Part shown: positions 1 to 8,666 of the stretch, one piece after another
Layout of the letters: every line of letters starts with the position of its first letter
Position numbering within the stretch: position 1 is the stretch's first letter
Assembly: GCF_001570565.1 (NCBI RefSeq)
Contig: NZ_BBXE01000019.1
Coordinates: 186,001-250,000, forward strand
Source: Herbidospora yilanensis
Lineage (GTDB): Bacteria; Actinomycetota; Actinomycetes; Streptosporangiales; Streptosporangiaceae
Direction of reading: 5' to 3'
Length of the DNA stretch: 64,000 nt
Position numbers and translations under genes: made by a program
The notes under the pieces: model-generated
Seen by the model: only the letters and a program-made list of their open reading frames with translations
The model's database searches: none
What the model was told of the DNA's origin: nothing

Positions 1-47
1 CGGTCGAAGGGCGACCCGGGACCTGGGGCGGGGGCGCGGAGGCGCCG

Positions 48-1235
48 GTGACCGGGCAGTGGCTGGGATTGGGCGCCGATCCTTCCGAGGCGGCGCCCTC
101 CGGGCGGGGCGGCCGGCGGGGCCGGGGTGTACCGGCGGCGAGGCTCGCGCCGCCGGTGCGGCAGCCCCGGCTGGTGGAGCTCGACCTGTTGCGGTTCGTG
201 GCCGCGTTCGCGGTCATGGCGTTCCACTACATGGCGGCGTCGCGGTCGCTCTGGGACGAGTCGCCGGTCGTGCTGTTCGAGCCGGTCAAGTACTTCACCA
301 CGCTCGGCATCCTCGGCGTAGAGCTTTTCTTCCTCATCAGCGGGTTCGTCATCCTGATGAGCGCCTGGGGGCACAGCCTGCGCAGGTTCGCCGTGTCACG
401 GTTCGCGCGGCTCTATCCGGCCTACTGGTTCACCGTGATCGCCTTGTACGTGCTCTACACGTACACGAGCGTCGAGTACTTCAGACCCAACCTGGACACC
501 GTCGGCTACGTGATCAATCTCACGATGTGGCAGGAGGCGTTCGGCGTCATCCCGGCCGGGGGAGTGTTCTGGTCGCTGTGGGTGGAGCTGAAGTTCTACT
601 TCCTCATCTCCATCGTGGTGATCATGGGCGTCGACCTGCGGCGGGCCATGGGGTTCATGTGGGTGTGGCTGGCCGCGGCGATCTTCGCCGAGTGGTTGCA
701 GAACGACCTGGTCACCGAGATCGTCATGCCCCGGCAGGCGCCCTACTTCATCGCCGGCATGGCCTTCTACCTGATCTACCGCGAGGGCTCCACCGTCACC
801 CGGTGGGGGTTCGTCCTGGTCGGCTACGCCTGCTCCCTGTACGCGGCCCTGGAGCGCATGCAGAGCCGCATCGACCTCGTGGGGATCAAGAACTTCCCGG
901 CGCCGCCGCCGGCCGTCATCGCGTGGATCACGGTCATCTACGTGCTCATGGCCGCCGTCGCCCTCGGATGGCTGCGCTGGGTGCGGTGGCGGGCGCTGAC
1001 GACGGTGGGGGCGCTCACGTACCCCCTTTACCTGGTACATCAGAACGTCTCGGCGGTACTTATCCCGGAATTCCGGGAATCTATAAATCCGTGGGTGCTC
1101 GCCGGGGGCACGATGCTGGCATCGATTCTTCTGTCGTATGCTGTATACCGGCTTGTTGATCGCCCAGGTCAGCGGTTGCTGCGCCGTCTGATGGGCAGGA
1201 GCCCAGTGGAACAACGCCAGGCATCGGTGCCGTAA
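48..1235 (+). CDS. acyltransferase family 3 (OafA/YrhL-like) membrane protein
   Basis: Integral membrane O-acyltransferase of the acyltransferase-3 family, which moves acyl groups onto cell-surface sugars or lipids. The sequence shows the family start (residues about 42-62, LDLLRFVAAFAVMAFHYM, with the conserved His), then an RFAVSRFARLYPAYW stretch near residue 110, and roughly ten hydrophobic segments up to residue 385. The acceptor cannot be told. The start is uncertain: GTG at 48 is used, but the frame stays open to the left edge of the window, so the gene may begin outside it. It is followed 75 bases later by dop and does not look functionally linked to it. Confidence 0.8.
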   Translation: MTGQWLGLGADPSEAAPSGRGGRRGRGVPAARLAPPVRQPRLVELDLLRFVAAFAVMAFHYMAASRSLWDESPVVLFEPVKYFTTLGILGVELFFLISGFVILMSAWGHSLRRFAVSRFARLYPAYWFTVIALYVLYTYTSVEYFRPNLDTVGYVINLTMWQEAFGVIPAGGVFWSLWVELKFYFLISIVVIMGVDLRRAMGFMWVWLAAAIFAEWLQNDLVTEIVMPRQAPYFIAGMAFYLIYREGSTVTRWGFVLVGYACSLYAALERMQSRIDLVGIKNFPAPPPAVIAWITVIYVLMAAVALGWLRWVRWRALTTVGALTYPLYLVHQNVSAVLIPEFRESINPWVLAGGTMLASILLSYAVYRLVDRPGQRLLRRLMGRSPVEQRQASVP

Positions 1236-1310
1236 CTGTCTGGTGGCCGGGCATAGTGAAGGGGCTAGGCTCGGGATATAAACGGCGGAACGACAGGCCA
1301 TGGGGTGCGC

Positions 1311-2828
1311 ATGACAGTCCGGCGGGTGATGGGCATCGAGACCGAGTACGGAATTTCCGTGCCCGGTCAACCAGGTGCGAATGCGATGGTGACCTCCTCG
1401 CAGGTCGTCAACGCATACCTGGCGGCCTCGGCCGCGCGCGCCCGCCGCGCCCGGTGGGACTTCGAGGAGGAGAACCCCCTCCGCGACGCCCGGGGTTTCG
1501 ACCTCGCCCGTGAGGCGGCCGACTCCAGTCAGCTCACCGACGAAGACCTGGGCCTCGCCAACGTCATCCTCACCAACGGCGCCCGGCTCTACGTCGACCA
1601 CGCCCACCCCGAATACTCCACGCCCGAGTGCACCAACCCCCGGGCCGCGGTCATCTGGGACAAGGCGGGCGAGCGGGTCATGCACGACGCGGCCGTCCGG
1701 GCCTCGGGCATGCCGGGCAACGCGCCCATCCAGCTCTACAAGAACAACACCGACTCCAAGGGCGCCAGCTACGGCTGCCACGAGAACTACCTGATGCGCC
1801 GGGCGACCCCGTTCGCCGACATCGTGCGCCACCTGACCCCGTTCTTCGTCTCCCGCCAGGTCTTCGCAGGGGCGGGCAAGGTCGGCATCGGGCAGGACTC
1901 GCGCGGCGACGGCTACCAGATCTCGCAGCGGGCCGACTTCTTCGAGGTCGAGGTCGGGCTGGAGACGACCCTCAAGCGGCCGATCATCAACACCCGCGAC
2001 GAGCCCCACGCCGACCCGGAGAAATACCGCCGGCTCCACGTGATCATCGGCGACGCGAACATGTCCGAGATCTCGACCTACCTGAAGCTCGGCACGACCT
2101 CGCTCGTCCTGGCCATGATCGAAGACGGTTTCCTGACGGTCGACCTGTCGGTCGAGTCGCCGGTCGCCGCGCTGCGGGCCATCTCCCACGACCCGTCCTG
2201 CAAGCACATCGTGACGCTGCGGTCGGGCCGGAAGATGACGGCCGTCCAGCTCCAGATGGAATACCTGGAGCAGGCCCGCAAATACGTCGAAGACCGCTAC
2301 GGCTCCAACGCCGACGAGATGACCAAAGACGTGCTCAACCGGTGGGAGTCGGTGCTGACCCGGCTCGCCGAAGACCCGATGCAGCTCTCGCGCGAGCTCG
2401 ACTGGGTGGCGAAGCTGGAACTCCTGGAGGGCTACCGCACCCGCGACAAGCTCCCGTGGTCCCACCCCCGGCTGCAGCTCGTCGACCTCCAGTACGCCGA
2501 CATCCGCCCCGAGCGCGGGCTCTACAACCGGCTCGTCGAGCGCGGCCGGATGCAGCGCCTGGTCACGGAAGACGACGTGGAGCGTGCTATCGAGACGCCG
2601 CCCTCCGACACCCGGGCCTACTTCCGGGGCCGCTGCCTGCGGCAGTACAGCGAGTCGGTGGCCGCGGCGTCGTGGGATTCGGTGATATTCGACATCCCGG
2701 GCCGCGAGTCGCTGCAGCGTGTGCCGACCCTGGAGCCGCTGCGGGGCACCAAGGCCCATGTGGGCGACCTGCTCGACCGCTGCCGCACGGCGGCGGAACT
2801 GGTCGCGGCCCTGACGGGCGATTCGTGA
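1311..2828 (+). CDS. dop: Dop, Pup deamidase/depupylase
   Basis: ATP-dependent enzyme of the Pup-proteasome system that removes Pup from conjugates and, where Pup ends in Gln, deamidates it. It belongs to the glutamine-synthetase-like fold shared with PafA. Visible are the N-terminal GIETEYGI motif, the metal/ATP-site region [35 protein letters not shown] and the [20 protein letters not shown] block. ATG at 1311 is preferred over an in-frame GTG six bases upstream, because the homologous start is [14 protein letters not shown]. Length (505 residues) fits Dop and exceeds PafA. Because the local Pup already ends in Glu, only the depupylase activity should be needed here. It lies about 17 kb from pup, with the cobalamin genes between. 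Confidence 0.97.
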   Translation: MTVRRVMGIETEYGISVPGQPGANAMVTSSQVVNAYLAASAARARRARWDFEEENPLRDARGFDLAREAADSSQLTDEDLGLANVILTNGARLYVDHAHPEYSTPECTNPRAAVIWDKAGERVMHDAAVRASGMPGNAPIQLYKNNTDSKGASYGCHENYLMRRATPFADIVRHLTPFFVSRQVFAGAGKVGIGQDSRGDGYQISQRADFFEVEVGLETTLKRPIINTRDEPHADPEKYRRLHVIIGDANMSEISTYLKLGTTSLVLAMIEDGFLTVDLSVESPVAALRAISHDPSCKHIVTLRSGRKMTAVQLQMEYLEQARKYVEDRYGSNADEMTKDVLNRWESVLTRLAEDPMQLSRELDWVAKLELLEGYRTRDKLPWSHPRLQLVDLQYADIRPERGLYNRLVERGRMQRLVTEDDVERAIETPPSDTRAYFRGRCLRQYSESVAAASWDSVIFDIPGRESLQRVPTLEPLRGTKAHVGDLLDRCRTAAELVAALTGDS

Positions 2829-2865
2829 CCTGAGGTCACGTCCGGCGACGCTGGAATTCCCGCGA

Positions 2866-2893
2866 GCCCGGGGCCATTCGGCCCCGGGCTTTT
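2866..2893 (+). terminator. intrinsic terminator after dop
   Basis: A perfect 10-bp stem (GCCCGGGGCC / GGCCCCGGGC) with an ATTC loop is followed directly by TTTT. It lies 38 bases after the dop stop and isolates dop from the cobalamin-riboswitch transcript. A separate 15-base palindrome, GTGACCT-G-AGGTCAC (2825-2839), overlaps the dop stop codon. Confidence 0.85.
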
Positions 2894-2968
2894 CCGTGTG
2901 CGGGATGCTTCGCGGGTGCTCCACCCGAGATGCTGATCTACTTAGTAAAGGGGTCGGATCGTGCCGCC

Positions 2969-2998
2969 TTGACGGGTTTTGGCATATCGGGGTACGTT
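2969..2998 (+). promoter_or_regulatory. candidate promoter of the cbtBA transcript
   Basis: TTGACG (2969-2974) and TACGTT (2993-2998) are separated by 18 bases. Transcription would start just before the riboswitch, which fits a sigma-A-type promoter. This is a sequence match only. Confidence 0.5.
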
Positions 2999-3003
2999 CG
3001 CCG

Positions 3004-3135
3004 GGAATTGTGGCGGCGTGAGGGAAACCGGTGAGAGTCCGGTACGGTCGCGCCACTGTGATCCATCGCCGATGGAGAGTCGATGGAGAGTCAGGTCACC
3101 ACCCGCCACGTTGATCTACGACAGGGACGCGTAAT
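3004..3135 (+). promoter_or_regulatory. cobalamin riboswitch upstream of cbtB
   Basis: The core shows the conserved order of the class: GGGAAACCGGTGAGAGTCCGG, then ACGGTCGCGCCACTGTG with the B12 box GCCACTG at 3052-3058, then GAGTCAGGTCACC near 3087-3100. It ends just before the cbtB ribosome binding site GGAGGAGG (3139-3146), so ligand binding probably hides that site or ends transcription. An 11-base unit GATGGAGAGTC is duplicated in tandem (3071-3092) on the 3' side of the B12 box. Confidence 0.9.
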
Positions 3136-3154
3136 CCCGGAGGAGGATCGTGGC

Positions 3155-3346
3155 GTGAGCCAGATGTCCAGCTCCCCAGTAATTCCCGTTCGCACGCTGC
3201 TGCCGTGGTCGGCGGCGGTGCCCGTACTGCTGATCGTCGCCTATCTGGTGACGATGGACTCGGCCGGCGTGCTCGCCCAGACCGGTGACCTGCTGCATGA
3301 GCTCATGCACGACGGTCGTCATCTGCTCGGCGTGCCCTGCCACTGA
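3155..3346 (+). CDS. cbtB: CbtB, small subunit of cobalt transporter
   Basis: A 63-residue one-helix membrane protein of the CbtB family, which pairs with CbtA in predicted cobalt uptake. It has a single hydrophobic segment (about residues 16-35) and the family's C-terminal His-rich end HDGRHLLGVPCH, likely a metal site. GTG at 3155 is chosen because it follows the strong GGAGGAGG site by about nine bases; a longer open frame upstream runs through the riboswitch and is not real. The stop overlaps the cbtA start by one base, indicating translational coupling. It is controlled by the upstream cobalamin riboswitch. Confidence 0.92.
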   Translation: MSQMSSSPVIPVRTLLPWSAAVPVLLIVAYLVTMDSAGVLAQTGDLLHELMHDGRHLLGVPCH

Positions 3347-4026
3347 TGATCAGAGACTTCTTCCTCCGGGGCCTCGGCGCCGGAGCCGTCGCCGGGCTGC
3401 TCGCGGGACTCTTCGGGTTCCTCGTCGGGGAGCCCTCCATCGACCAGGCGATCGCGATCGAGGAGGCCGCCGCCGGCGTGGGGCACTCGCACGCCAACGA
3501 ACTGGTCAGCCGAGGTGGGCAGGCCTTCGGGCTGTTCCTCGCCACCACCCTCTACGGGCTCGTCGTCGGCGGGTTGTTCGCGCTCGCCTACGCCTTCGTC
3601 AAGGGCCGGTTCGGGCCCGCGAACGAGCAGGCGCTGGCCGTCACGCTGGCGGCCGGGGGGTTCCTGGCCGTCGTGCTCGTGCCGTTCCTCAAGTATCCGG
3701 GCAACCCGCCTGCCGTCGGCGACCCGGACACCATCGGGCGGCGGACCGTCCTCTACCTGGTGATGCTCGCCATCGGGCTCCTGGCCCTCGGCGCGGGGGC
3801 GGTGATCCACCGGCGGTTCGGGTGGGTCGCGGCCGTCCCGGCGTTCCTGGTGATCGTCGGGGTCGCGTACGCGGTGCTGCCGGCGATCCAGGAGGTGCCG
3901 GCGGAGTTCCCCGCGGTGCTGTTGTGGAACTTCCGGGTGTCGTCGCTGGGCGTGCAGGCCGTGCTCTGGGGCGTGCTCGGATCGGTGTTCGCCCTGGTGT
4001 CGGCGCGGCAGCGGGTTCGGCTCTGA
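3346..4026 (+). CDS. cbtA: CbtA, cobalt transporter subunit
   Basis: A 226-residue membrane protein of the CbtA family, about six hydrophobic helices, predicted to import cobalt together with CbtB for corrin synthesis. The first helix (FLRGLGAGAVAGLLAGLFGFLVGEP) is typical. A GHSHANE segment near residue 47 may bind metal. It overlaps cbtB by one base (TGATG). A 136-base gap follows before the histidine-phosphatase-like gene; no second riboswitch or terminator is seen in that gap, so read-through into the chelatase genes is possible. Confidence 0.93.
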   Translation: MIRDFFLRGLGAGAVAGLLAGLFGFLVGEPSIDQAIAIEEAAAGVGHSHANELVSRGGQAFGLFLATTLYGLVVGGLFALAYAFVKGRFGPANEQALAVTLAAGGFLAVVLVPFLKYPGNPPAVGDPDTIGRRTVLYLVMLAIGLLALGAGAVIHRRFGWVAAVPAFLVIVGVAYAVLPAIQEVPAEFPAVLLWNFRVSSLGVQAVLWGVLGSVFALVSARQRVRL

Positions 4027-4162
4027 CCTCGCGCGGGGACGGCGGCCACGCGACCGGCCGCCGGCCCCGTACCGGTTCCACCTGGTGCGAAAGCGGTCGC
4101 ATCAGGGCCGGTCGGCTTAGCGGCTGCGGTGTTCGTCGAGCGAGCAGCCCGGGAGGCGCTTC

Positions 4163-4663
4163 GTGAAGGCGGTGCGTGTGACGTTTGTGGCGCATGCCCT
4201 GACCGCGAGCCAGCGGGACGGGGTGTTCCCGCCGGCCGATGAGCCTGCCGGGCTCGCCTCGTTCGGCGCGCCGACCGGGGCCGCCCGCGTCGTGCGCGGG
4301 CCTGAGGCCCGGTGTGATCTGGTTCCCGGGGCCGAGGTCGTGCCCGCGTTGCGGGATCTCGACATGGGGAGCTGGGCGGGCGGGCGGCTGGCCGATATCG
4401 ACCCCGCGGAGCTGGCCCGATGGGTCGGGGATCTCGGGGCCGCGCCGCACGGGGGCGAGTCGGTGAACGATCTGGTCGTCAGGGTGCGGGGGTGGCTTGA
4501 GCGGTTCGACGGCGGGACGGTGTTCGCGGTCACGCATCCGGCCGTCGTGCGGGCCGCCGTGTCCGTGGCCACGGGGGCGGACTACCGGCGGCTCGACGTG
4601 CCGCCGCTCGGGCGGGCGTCGCTCACCGGGGTGGGCGGCCGGTGGAATCTGCGGTTGCAGTGA
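4163..4663 (+). CDS. degenerate histidine-phosphatase-superfamily protein in the cobalamin cluster
   Basis: A 166-residue protein with the outline of the histidine phosphatase (CobC/phosphoglycerate mutase) fold: an N-terminal beta strand followed by a His (VTFVAHALT) and a later THPAVVRA segment holding the second His. The signature Arg-His-Gly is not intact: the position before the His is Ala and that after it is Ala. A catalytically normal alpha-ribazole phosphatase is therefore doubtful, though the second His is kept. GTG at 4163 follows GGGAGG. It sits 13 bases ahead of the chelatase ATPase/VWA gene and is probably co-transcribed with it. It could have an altered or structural role; the function is not assigned. 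Confidence 0.75.
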   Translation: MKAVRVTFVAHALTASQRDGVFPPADEPAGLASFGAPTGAARVVRGPEARCDLVPGAEVVPALRDLDMGSWAGGRLADIDPAELARWVGDLGAAPHGGESVNDLVVRVRGWLERFDGGTVFAVTHPAVVRAAVSVATGADYRRLDVPPLGRASLTGVGGRWNLRLQ

Positions 4664-4676
4664 AAGGAAGTCGGGA

Positions 4677-6728
4677 GTGACCTATCCGTTCAGCGCGGTC
4701 GTCGGGATGGACGACCTCAAACTCGCGCTCATCCTGAACGCCGTGTCGCCACGGGTGGGCGGGGTGCTCGTCCGCGGGGAGAAGGGCACGGCGAAGTCGA
4801 CGATCGTGCGGGCGCTGGCCGAGCTGCTCCCGGCCGTCGACGTCGTGCCGGGGTGCCGGTTCGCCTGTGACCCGGCGGCGCCGTACGGCCAGTGTCCCGA
4901 CGGACCCCACGGCGGCGGGCGGGAGACGCGCCGGGCGCGGCTCGTCGAGTTGCCCGTCGGCGCGTCGGAGGATCGGCTCGCCGGGTCGCTCGACCTGGAG
5001 AAGGCCCTGGCGCACGGGGTCGCGGCCTTCGAGCCGGGGCTGCTGGCCGCGGCGCATCGGGGGGTGCTCTACGTCGACGAGGTCAACCTGCTGCACGACC
5101 ACCTCGTCGACCTGCTGCTCGACGCCGCCGCGCTCGGGACCTGCTACGTCGAGCGCGAGGGTGTGTCGGTGCGGCATGCCGCGCGGTTCCTGCTGGCCGG
5201 GACGATGAACCCCGAGGAAGGGGAGTTGCGGCCGCAGCTCCTCGACCGGTTCGGGCTGACGGTCGAGGTCCGCGCGTCGCGTGACCCCGGGGAGCGGGCC
5301 GAGGTGATCCGCCGCCGGATGGCCTGCGAACGCGACCCCGACGGGTTCGCCGCCGACTGGGCCGCCCGGGAGGGGGAGCTCGCGGCGCGTATCGCCGAGG
5401 CGCGCACGCGGGTGGAGTCGGTACGCCTGCCCGACGCCGCCCTCAAGCAGATCGCGACCGTGTGCGCGGGGTTCGAGGTCGACGGGATGCGCGCCGACCT
5501 GGTCACCGCCCACGCGGCGGTCGCGCACGCGGCGTGGGCCGGCCGGGACCGGGTCACCACGCGCGACGTCCGCGAGGCGGCCCGCCTCGCCCTGCCCCAC
5601 CGCCGGCGGCGGGACCCCTTCGACGCGCCGGGCCTGGACGAGAACAAACTGGACGAACTCCTCGGCCAGTTCCCGGACGACCCCGACGACACGGATCCAC
5701 CGGATCAGGGTGAACGGGACGACAACACGATCGACGGCGACCGCCAGAGCGACCCGAGCGACCCGAGCCGACCCGACCGGGCCGATCAACGCCAGTCGGA
5801 ACGAGACCGAGCCGACCGAGGCCAGGCGCATCACGGCCAAGCCGATCAAAGCCGAGCCGATCAAAGCCAGGCGGAACGAAACCGAGACCAGGCACATCAC
5901 CGCCAAGCCGATCAAGGTCGGGCTGAACAGGGCGATGACGAACCAGGCCGACCAGATCCAGGTCCGGCCGAGTCGTTCCAAGTGGCGGGCGCCCCCTACA
6001 AGGCCCGGGTCTTCTCCGTCCCCGGGGTCGGCGCCGGCGCCCCCGGCCGTCGTTCCCGGGGCCGTTCCGCCAAGGGCCGCACCGTCGGTTCCCGCACCCC
6101 GAAGGCCAAGGTCACCCAGGTCCACCTCATGGCCACCCTCCGCGCCGCCGCCCTCCGAGGCCGGCGGCGGGGCCCGGTCCGGGCCGCCGACCTGCGGGAG
6201 GCCGTCAGGGAGGGCAGGGAGGGCAACCTCGTCCTGTTCGTCGTCGACGCCAGCGGCTCCATGGGCGCCCGCAAGCGCATGGGCGAGGTCAAGACCGCCG
6301 TGCTGAGCCTGCTGCTGGACGCCTACCAGCGCCGCGACAAGATCGGCCTGATCACCTTCCGGGGCGACTCCGCCGAACTGGTGCTCCCGCCCACGTCCTC
6401 GGTGGAGGCGGGCGCGGCCCGGATGCGCCTGCTCAGGACGGGCGGACGCACCCCCGTCGCCGCCGGTCTCGTCAAGGCCGCCGAGGTGCTGGCGGTGGAA
6501 CGGCTCAGGGACCCGGCGCGGCGGCCGCTCGTGGTCGTCGTCACCGACGGCCGGGCCACCTCGGGCGACGCCGACCGTGCCGCCGCCCTCCTCAAGGACA
6601 CCGCCTGCGTCGTCGTCGACTGCGAGTCGGGGCCGGTCCGCCTGGGGCTGGCCGCCCGGCTGGCGGTCCGGTTGACGGCGCCGGTCGTGGACCTGTGCGA
6701 TGTCGCCCACGTCATGAAAGCCGCGTGA
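4677..6728 (+). CDS. fused chelatase AAA+ ATPase and VWA subunit (ChlI-ChlD/CobST-like) for CobN
   Basis: A 683-residue fusion of a BchI-type AAA+ ATPase and a BchD-type von Willebrand A domain. It should power insertion of cobalt by CobN. Walker A is GEKGTAKST at residues 34-42, Walker B is LYVDEVNLL, and the MIDAS motif DASGSMG starts at D524. Between them (about residues 330-430) lies an unusual charged linker rich in Asp, Arg, Gln and His with a repeating ADQ/AER pattern. GTG at 4677 follows AAAGGAAG. The larger frame extending upstream overlaps the previous gene and is rejected. cobO starts two bases after the stop. Confidence 0.93.
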   Translation: MTYPFSAVVGMDDLKLALILNAVSPRVGGVLVRGEKGTAKSTIVRALAELLPAVDVVPGCRFACDPAAPYGQCPDGPHGGGRETRRARLVELPVGASEDRLAGSLDLEKALAHGVAAFEPGLLAAAHRGVLYVDEVNLLHDHLVDLLLDAAALGTCYVEREGVSVRHAARFLLAGTMNPEEGELRPQLLDRFGLTVEVRASRDPGERAEVIRRRMACERDPDGFAADWAAREGELAARIAEARTRVESVRLPDAALKQIATVCAGFEVDGMRADLVTAHAAVAHAAWAGRDRVTTRDVREAARLALPHRRRRDPFDAPGLDENKLDELLGQFPDDPDDTDPPDQGERDDNTIDGDRQSDPSDPSRPDRADQRQSERDRADRGQAHHGQADQSRADQSQAERNRDQAHHRQADQGRAEQGDDEPGRPDPGPAESFQVAGAPYKARVFSVPGVGAGAPGRRSRGRSAKGRTVGSRTPKAKVTQVHLMATLRAAALRGRRRGPVRAADLREAVREGREGNLVLFVVDASGSMGARKRMGEVKTAVLSLLLDAYQRRDKIGLITFRGDSAELVLPPTSSVEAGAARMRLLRTGGRTPVAAGLVKAAEVLAVERLRDPARRPLVVVVTDGRATSGDADRAAALLKDTACVVVDCESGPVRLGLAARLAVRLTAPVVDLCDVAHVMKAA

Positions 6729-6729
6729 G

Positions 6730-7320
6730 ATGCCGCAGGGTCAGCCGGAGAACGTCCCGGACGACGGGCTCACCACCCGCCAGCGCCGGACCCGGCCGCT
6801 GGTCGTCGTGCACACCGGGCCCGGCAAGGGGAAGTCGACGGCCGCCTTCGGCCTGGCGCTGCGCGCCTGGAACCAGGGGTGGCCGATCGGGGTCTTCCAG
6901 TTCGTCAAGTCCGCCAAGTGGCGGGTGGGCGAGGAGGCCGCGTTGAAGGCGCTCGGCGAGATCGGGCCGCCGGTCGCCTGGCACAAGATGGGTGACGGCT
7001 GGTCGTGGATCCGCAAGCCGGGCGACGACCACGCCGCCAACGCCCGTGAGGGCTGGGCGCAGATCAAGCGGGATCTCGCCGCCGAGACGTACCGGCTGCT
7101 GGTCCTCGACGAGTTCACGTACCCGATCAAATGGGGGTGGATCCCCGTCGGCGACGTCATCGAGACCCTGCGCGACCGGCCGGGGTCGCAGCACGTCGTC
7201 ATCACCGGCCGGGACGCCCACCCCGACCTGGTCGCCTTCGCCGACCTCGTCACCGAGATGACCAAGGTGCGCCACCCGATGGACGCCGGGCAGAAGGGGC
7301 AGAGGGGCATCGAATGGTAG
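6730..7320 (+). CDS. cobO: CobO, corrinoid adenosyltransferase
   Basis: Transfers the 5'-deoxyadenosyl group of ATP to the cobalt of reduced corrinoids (CobA/CobO/BtuR family). The P-loop TGPGKGKST (residues 29-37) opens the domain; FQFVKSAKWRVGEE and the DEFTYPIKWGW segment are characteristic. At 196 residues it has the normal length. ATG at 6730 lies one base past the preceding stop, and the 3' end overlaps cobB by seven bases, so the chelatase gene, cobO and cobB form a coupled operon. Confidence 0.96.
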   Translation: MPQGQPENVPDDGLTTRQRRTRPLVVVHTGPGKGKSTAAFGLALRAWNQGWPIGVFQFVKSAKWRVGEEAALKALGEIGPPVAWHKMGDGWSWIRKPGDDHAANAREGWAQIKRDLAAETYRLLVLDEFTYPIKWGWIPVGDVIETLRDRPGSQHVVITGRDAHPDLVAFADLVTEMTKVRHPMDAGQKGQRGIEW

Positions 7321-8666
7321 CCCGGCTGGTCGTCGCGGCGCCGTCGTCGGGCGCGGGCAAGACGACGATCGCGACCGGCCTCATGGCCGCCCTGGTCGAC
7401 GCCGGGCTGACCGTCTCGCCGCACAAGGCGGGTCCCGACTACATCGACCCCGGCTACCACGCCCTGGCGACCGGGCGGCCCGGCCGCAACCTCGACCCGT
7501 TCCTGACCGGCGAGGAGCTGGTCGCGCCGCTCTTCCGCCACGGCGCGCGCGACGCCGACATCGCGATCGTCGAAGGCGTCATGGGCCTGTTCGACGGCCT
7601 GCCGGACGGCTACGCCTCCACCGCCCACGTGGCGCGGCTGATCGACGCCCCGGTGGTCCTGGTCGTCGACGCCACCGGGCAGGGGCAGTCGGTCGCCGCG
7701 CTGGTGCACGGCTTCGCCGGGTTCGACACGCGGGTGCGGATCGGCGGCGTGATCCTCAACCGGGTGGGCTCCGACCGTCACGAGGAGGTGTGCCGGGCCG
7801 CGCTCGACCACAGCGGGGTGCCGGTCCTCGGCGTCGTGCGGCGCACGCCGGGCATCGAGACCCCGTCGCGCCACCTCGGCCTGATCCCGGTGGCCGAACG
7901 CCGCCGCGAGGCGCTGGAGGCGGTGGCCCGCCTGGGCGACCTGATCGCGGCGGGCTGCGACCTGAAGGCGCTGGTCCGGCTGGCCCACACCGCCCCCGCC
8001 CTGACCGGAGAACCGTGGAGCCCCGAAGCGGCTGCCGCCCAGAACGCCACGAAGACCGGCGAGCACCGTCTGGGGCACCGTCTGGGGCACCGCACGACGA
8101 AGGTCGCCGTCGCGGGTGGGCCCGCGTTCACCTTCGGCTACGCCGAGCAGACGGAGCTCCTCGAAGCCGCGGGCGCCGAGGTCGTCCCCTTCGACCCGCT
8201 CCGCGACGAACGCCTCCCCGACGGCACGAGAGGCCTGATCCTCCCGGGCGGCTTCCCCGAGATGCACGTCCACGACCTCGCCGCCAACGAGCCGCTCAAG
8301 CGGGAGATCGCCGCGTTCGAGGGGCCGATCCTGGCCGAGTGCGGCGGCCTGCTCTACCTGACCAGGGAACTCGACGGTCATCCCATGGTCGGCCGCGTCG
8401 ACGCCACGTCGCGGATGTCGCCCCGGCTCACCCTCGGCTACCGCGACGCCGTCGTCACCCGCGACACCGTCATCGGCCGGACCGGGGAGCGCGTGCGGGG
8501 GCACGAGTTCCACCGGACCGTCACCGATCTCCCCGGTGAGCGGGTCTACCGCTGGCGCGGCGGCGCCGACGGGTACGCTGCCGGGCGGATTCTGGCGTCC
8601 TACCTGCACCTTCACTGGGCGGGCACGCCGGAGGCAGCGACCCGTTTCGTCAAGGAGTGCGGATGA
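7314..8666 (+). CDS. cobB: CobB, hydrogenobyrinic acid a,c-diamide synthase
   Basis: Glutamine-dependent amidase of the CobB/CbiA family that converts side chains a and c to amides. The N-terminal half is a dethiobiotin-synthase-like ATPase with P-loop APSSGAGKTT (residues 8-17) and HKAGPDYIDPGYH. The C-terminal half is a class I glutamine amidotransferase with its nucleophile in LAECGGLLYL (C343). The start is ATG 7314, inside the end of cobO; a longer frame beginning at 7131 is antisense-free but would overlap cobO almost completely. It is 450 residues, the usual size. ATGA overlap with the next gene. Confidence 0.96.
   Translation: MVARLVVAAPSSGAGKTTIATGLMAALVDAGLTVSPHKAGPDYIDPGYHALATGRPGRNLDPFLTGEELVAPLFRHGARDADIAIVEGVMGLFDGLPDGYASTAHVARLIDAPVVLVVDATGQGQSVAALVHGFAGFDTRVRIGGVILNRVGSDRHEEVCRAALDHSGVPVLGVVRRTPGIETPSRHLGLIPVAERRREALEAVARLGDLIAAGCDLKALVRLAHTAPALTGEPWSPEAAAAQNATKTGEHRLGHRLGHRTTKVAVAGGPAFTFGYAEQTELLEAAGAEVVPFDPLRDERLPDGTRGLILPGGFPEMHVHDLAANEPLKREIAAFEGPILAECGGLLYLTRELDGHPMVGRVDATSRMSPRLTLGYRDAVVTRDTVIGRTGERVRGHEFHRTVTDLPGERVYRWRGGADGYAAGRILASYLHLHWAGTPEAATRFVKECG

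Noticed and set aside
4027..4162. Third cobalamin riboswitch ahead of the phosphatase-like gene
   Set aside because: No B12 box or GCCACTG-type core is present.
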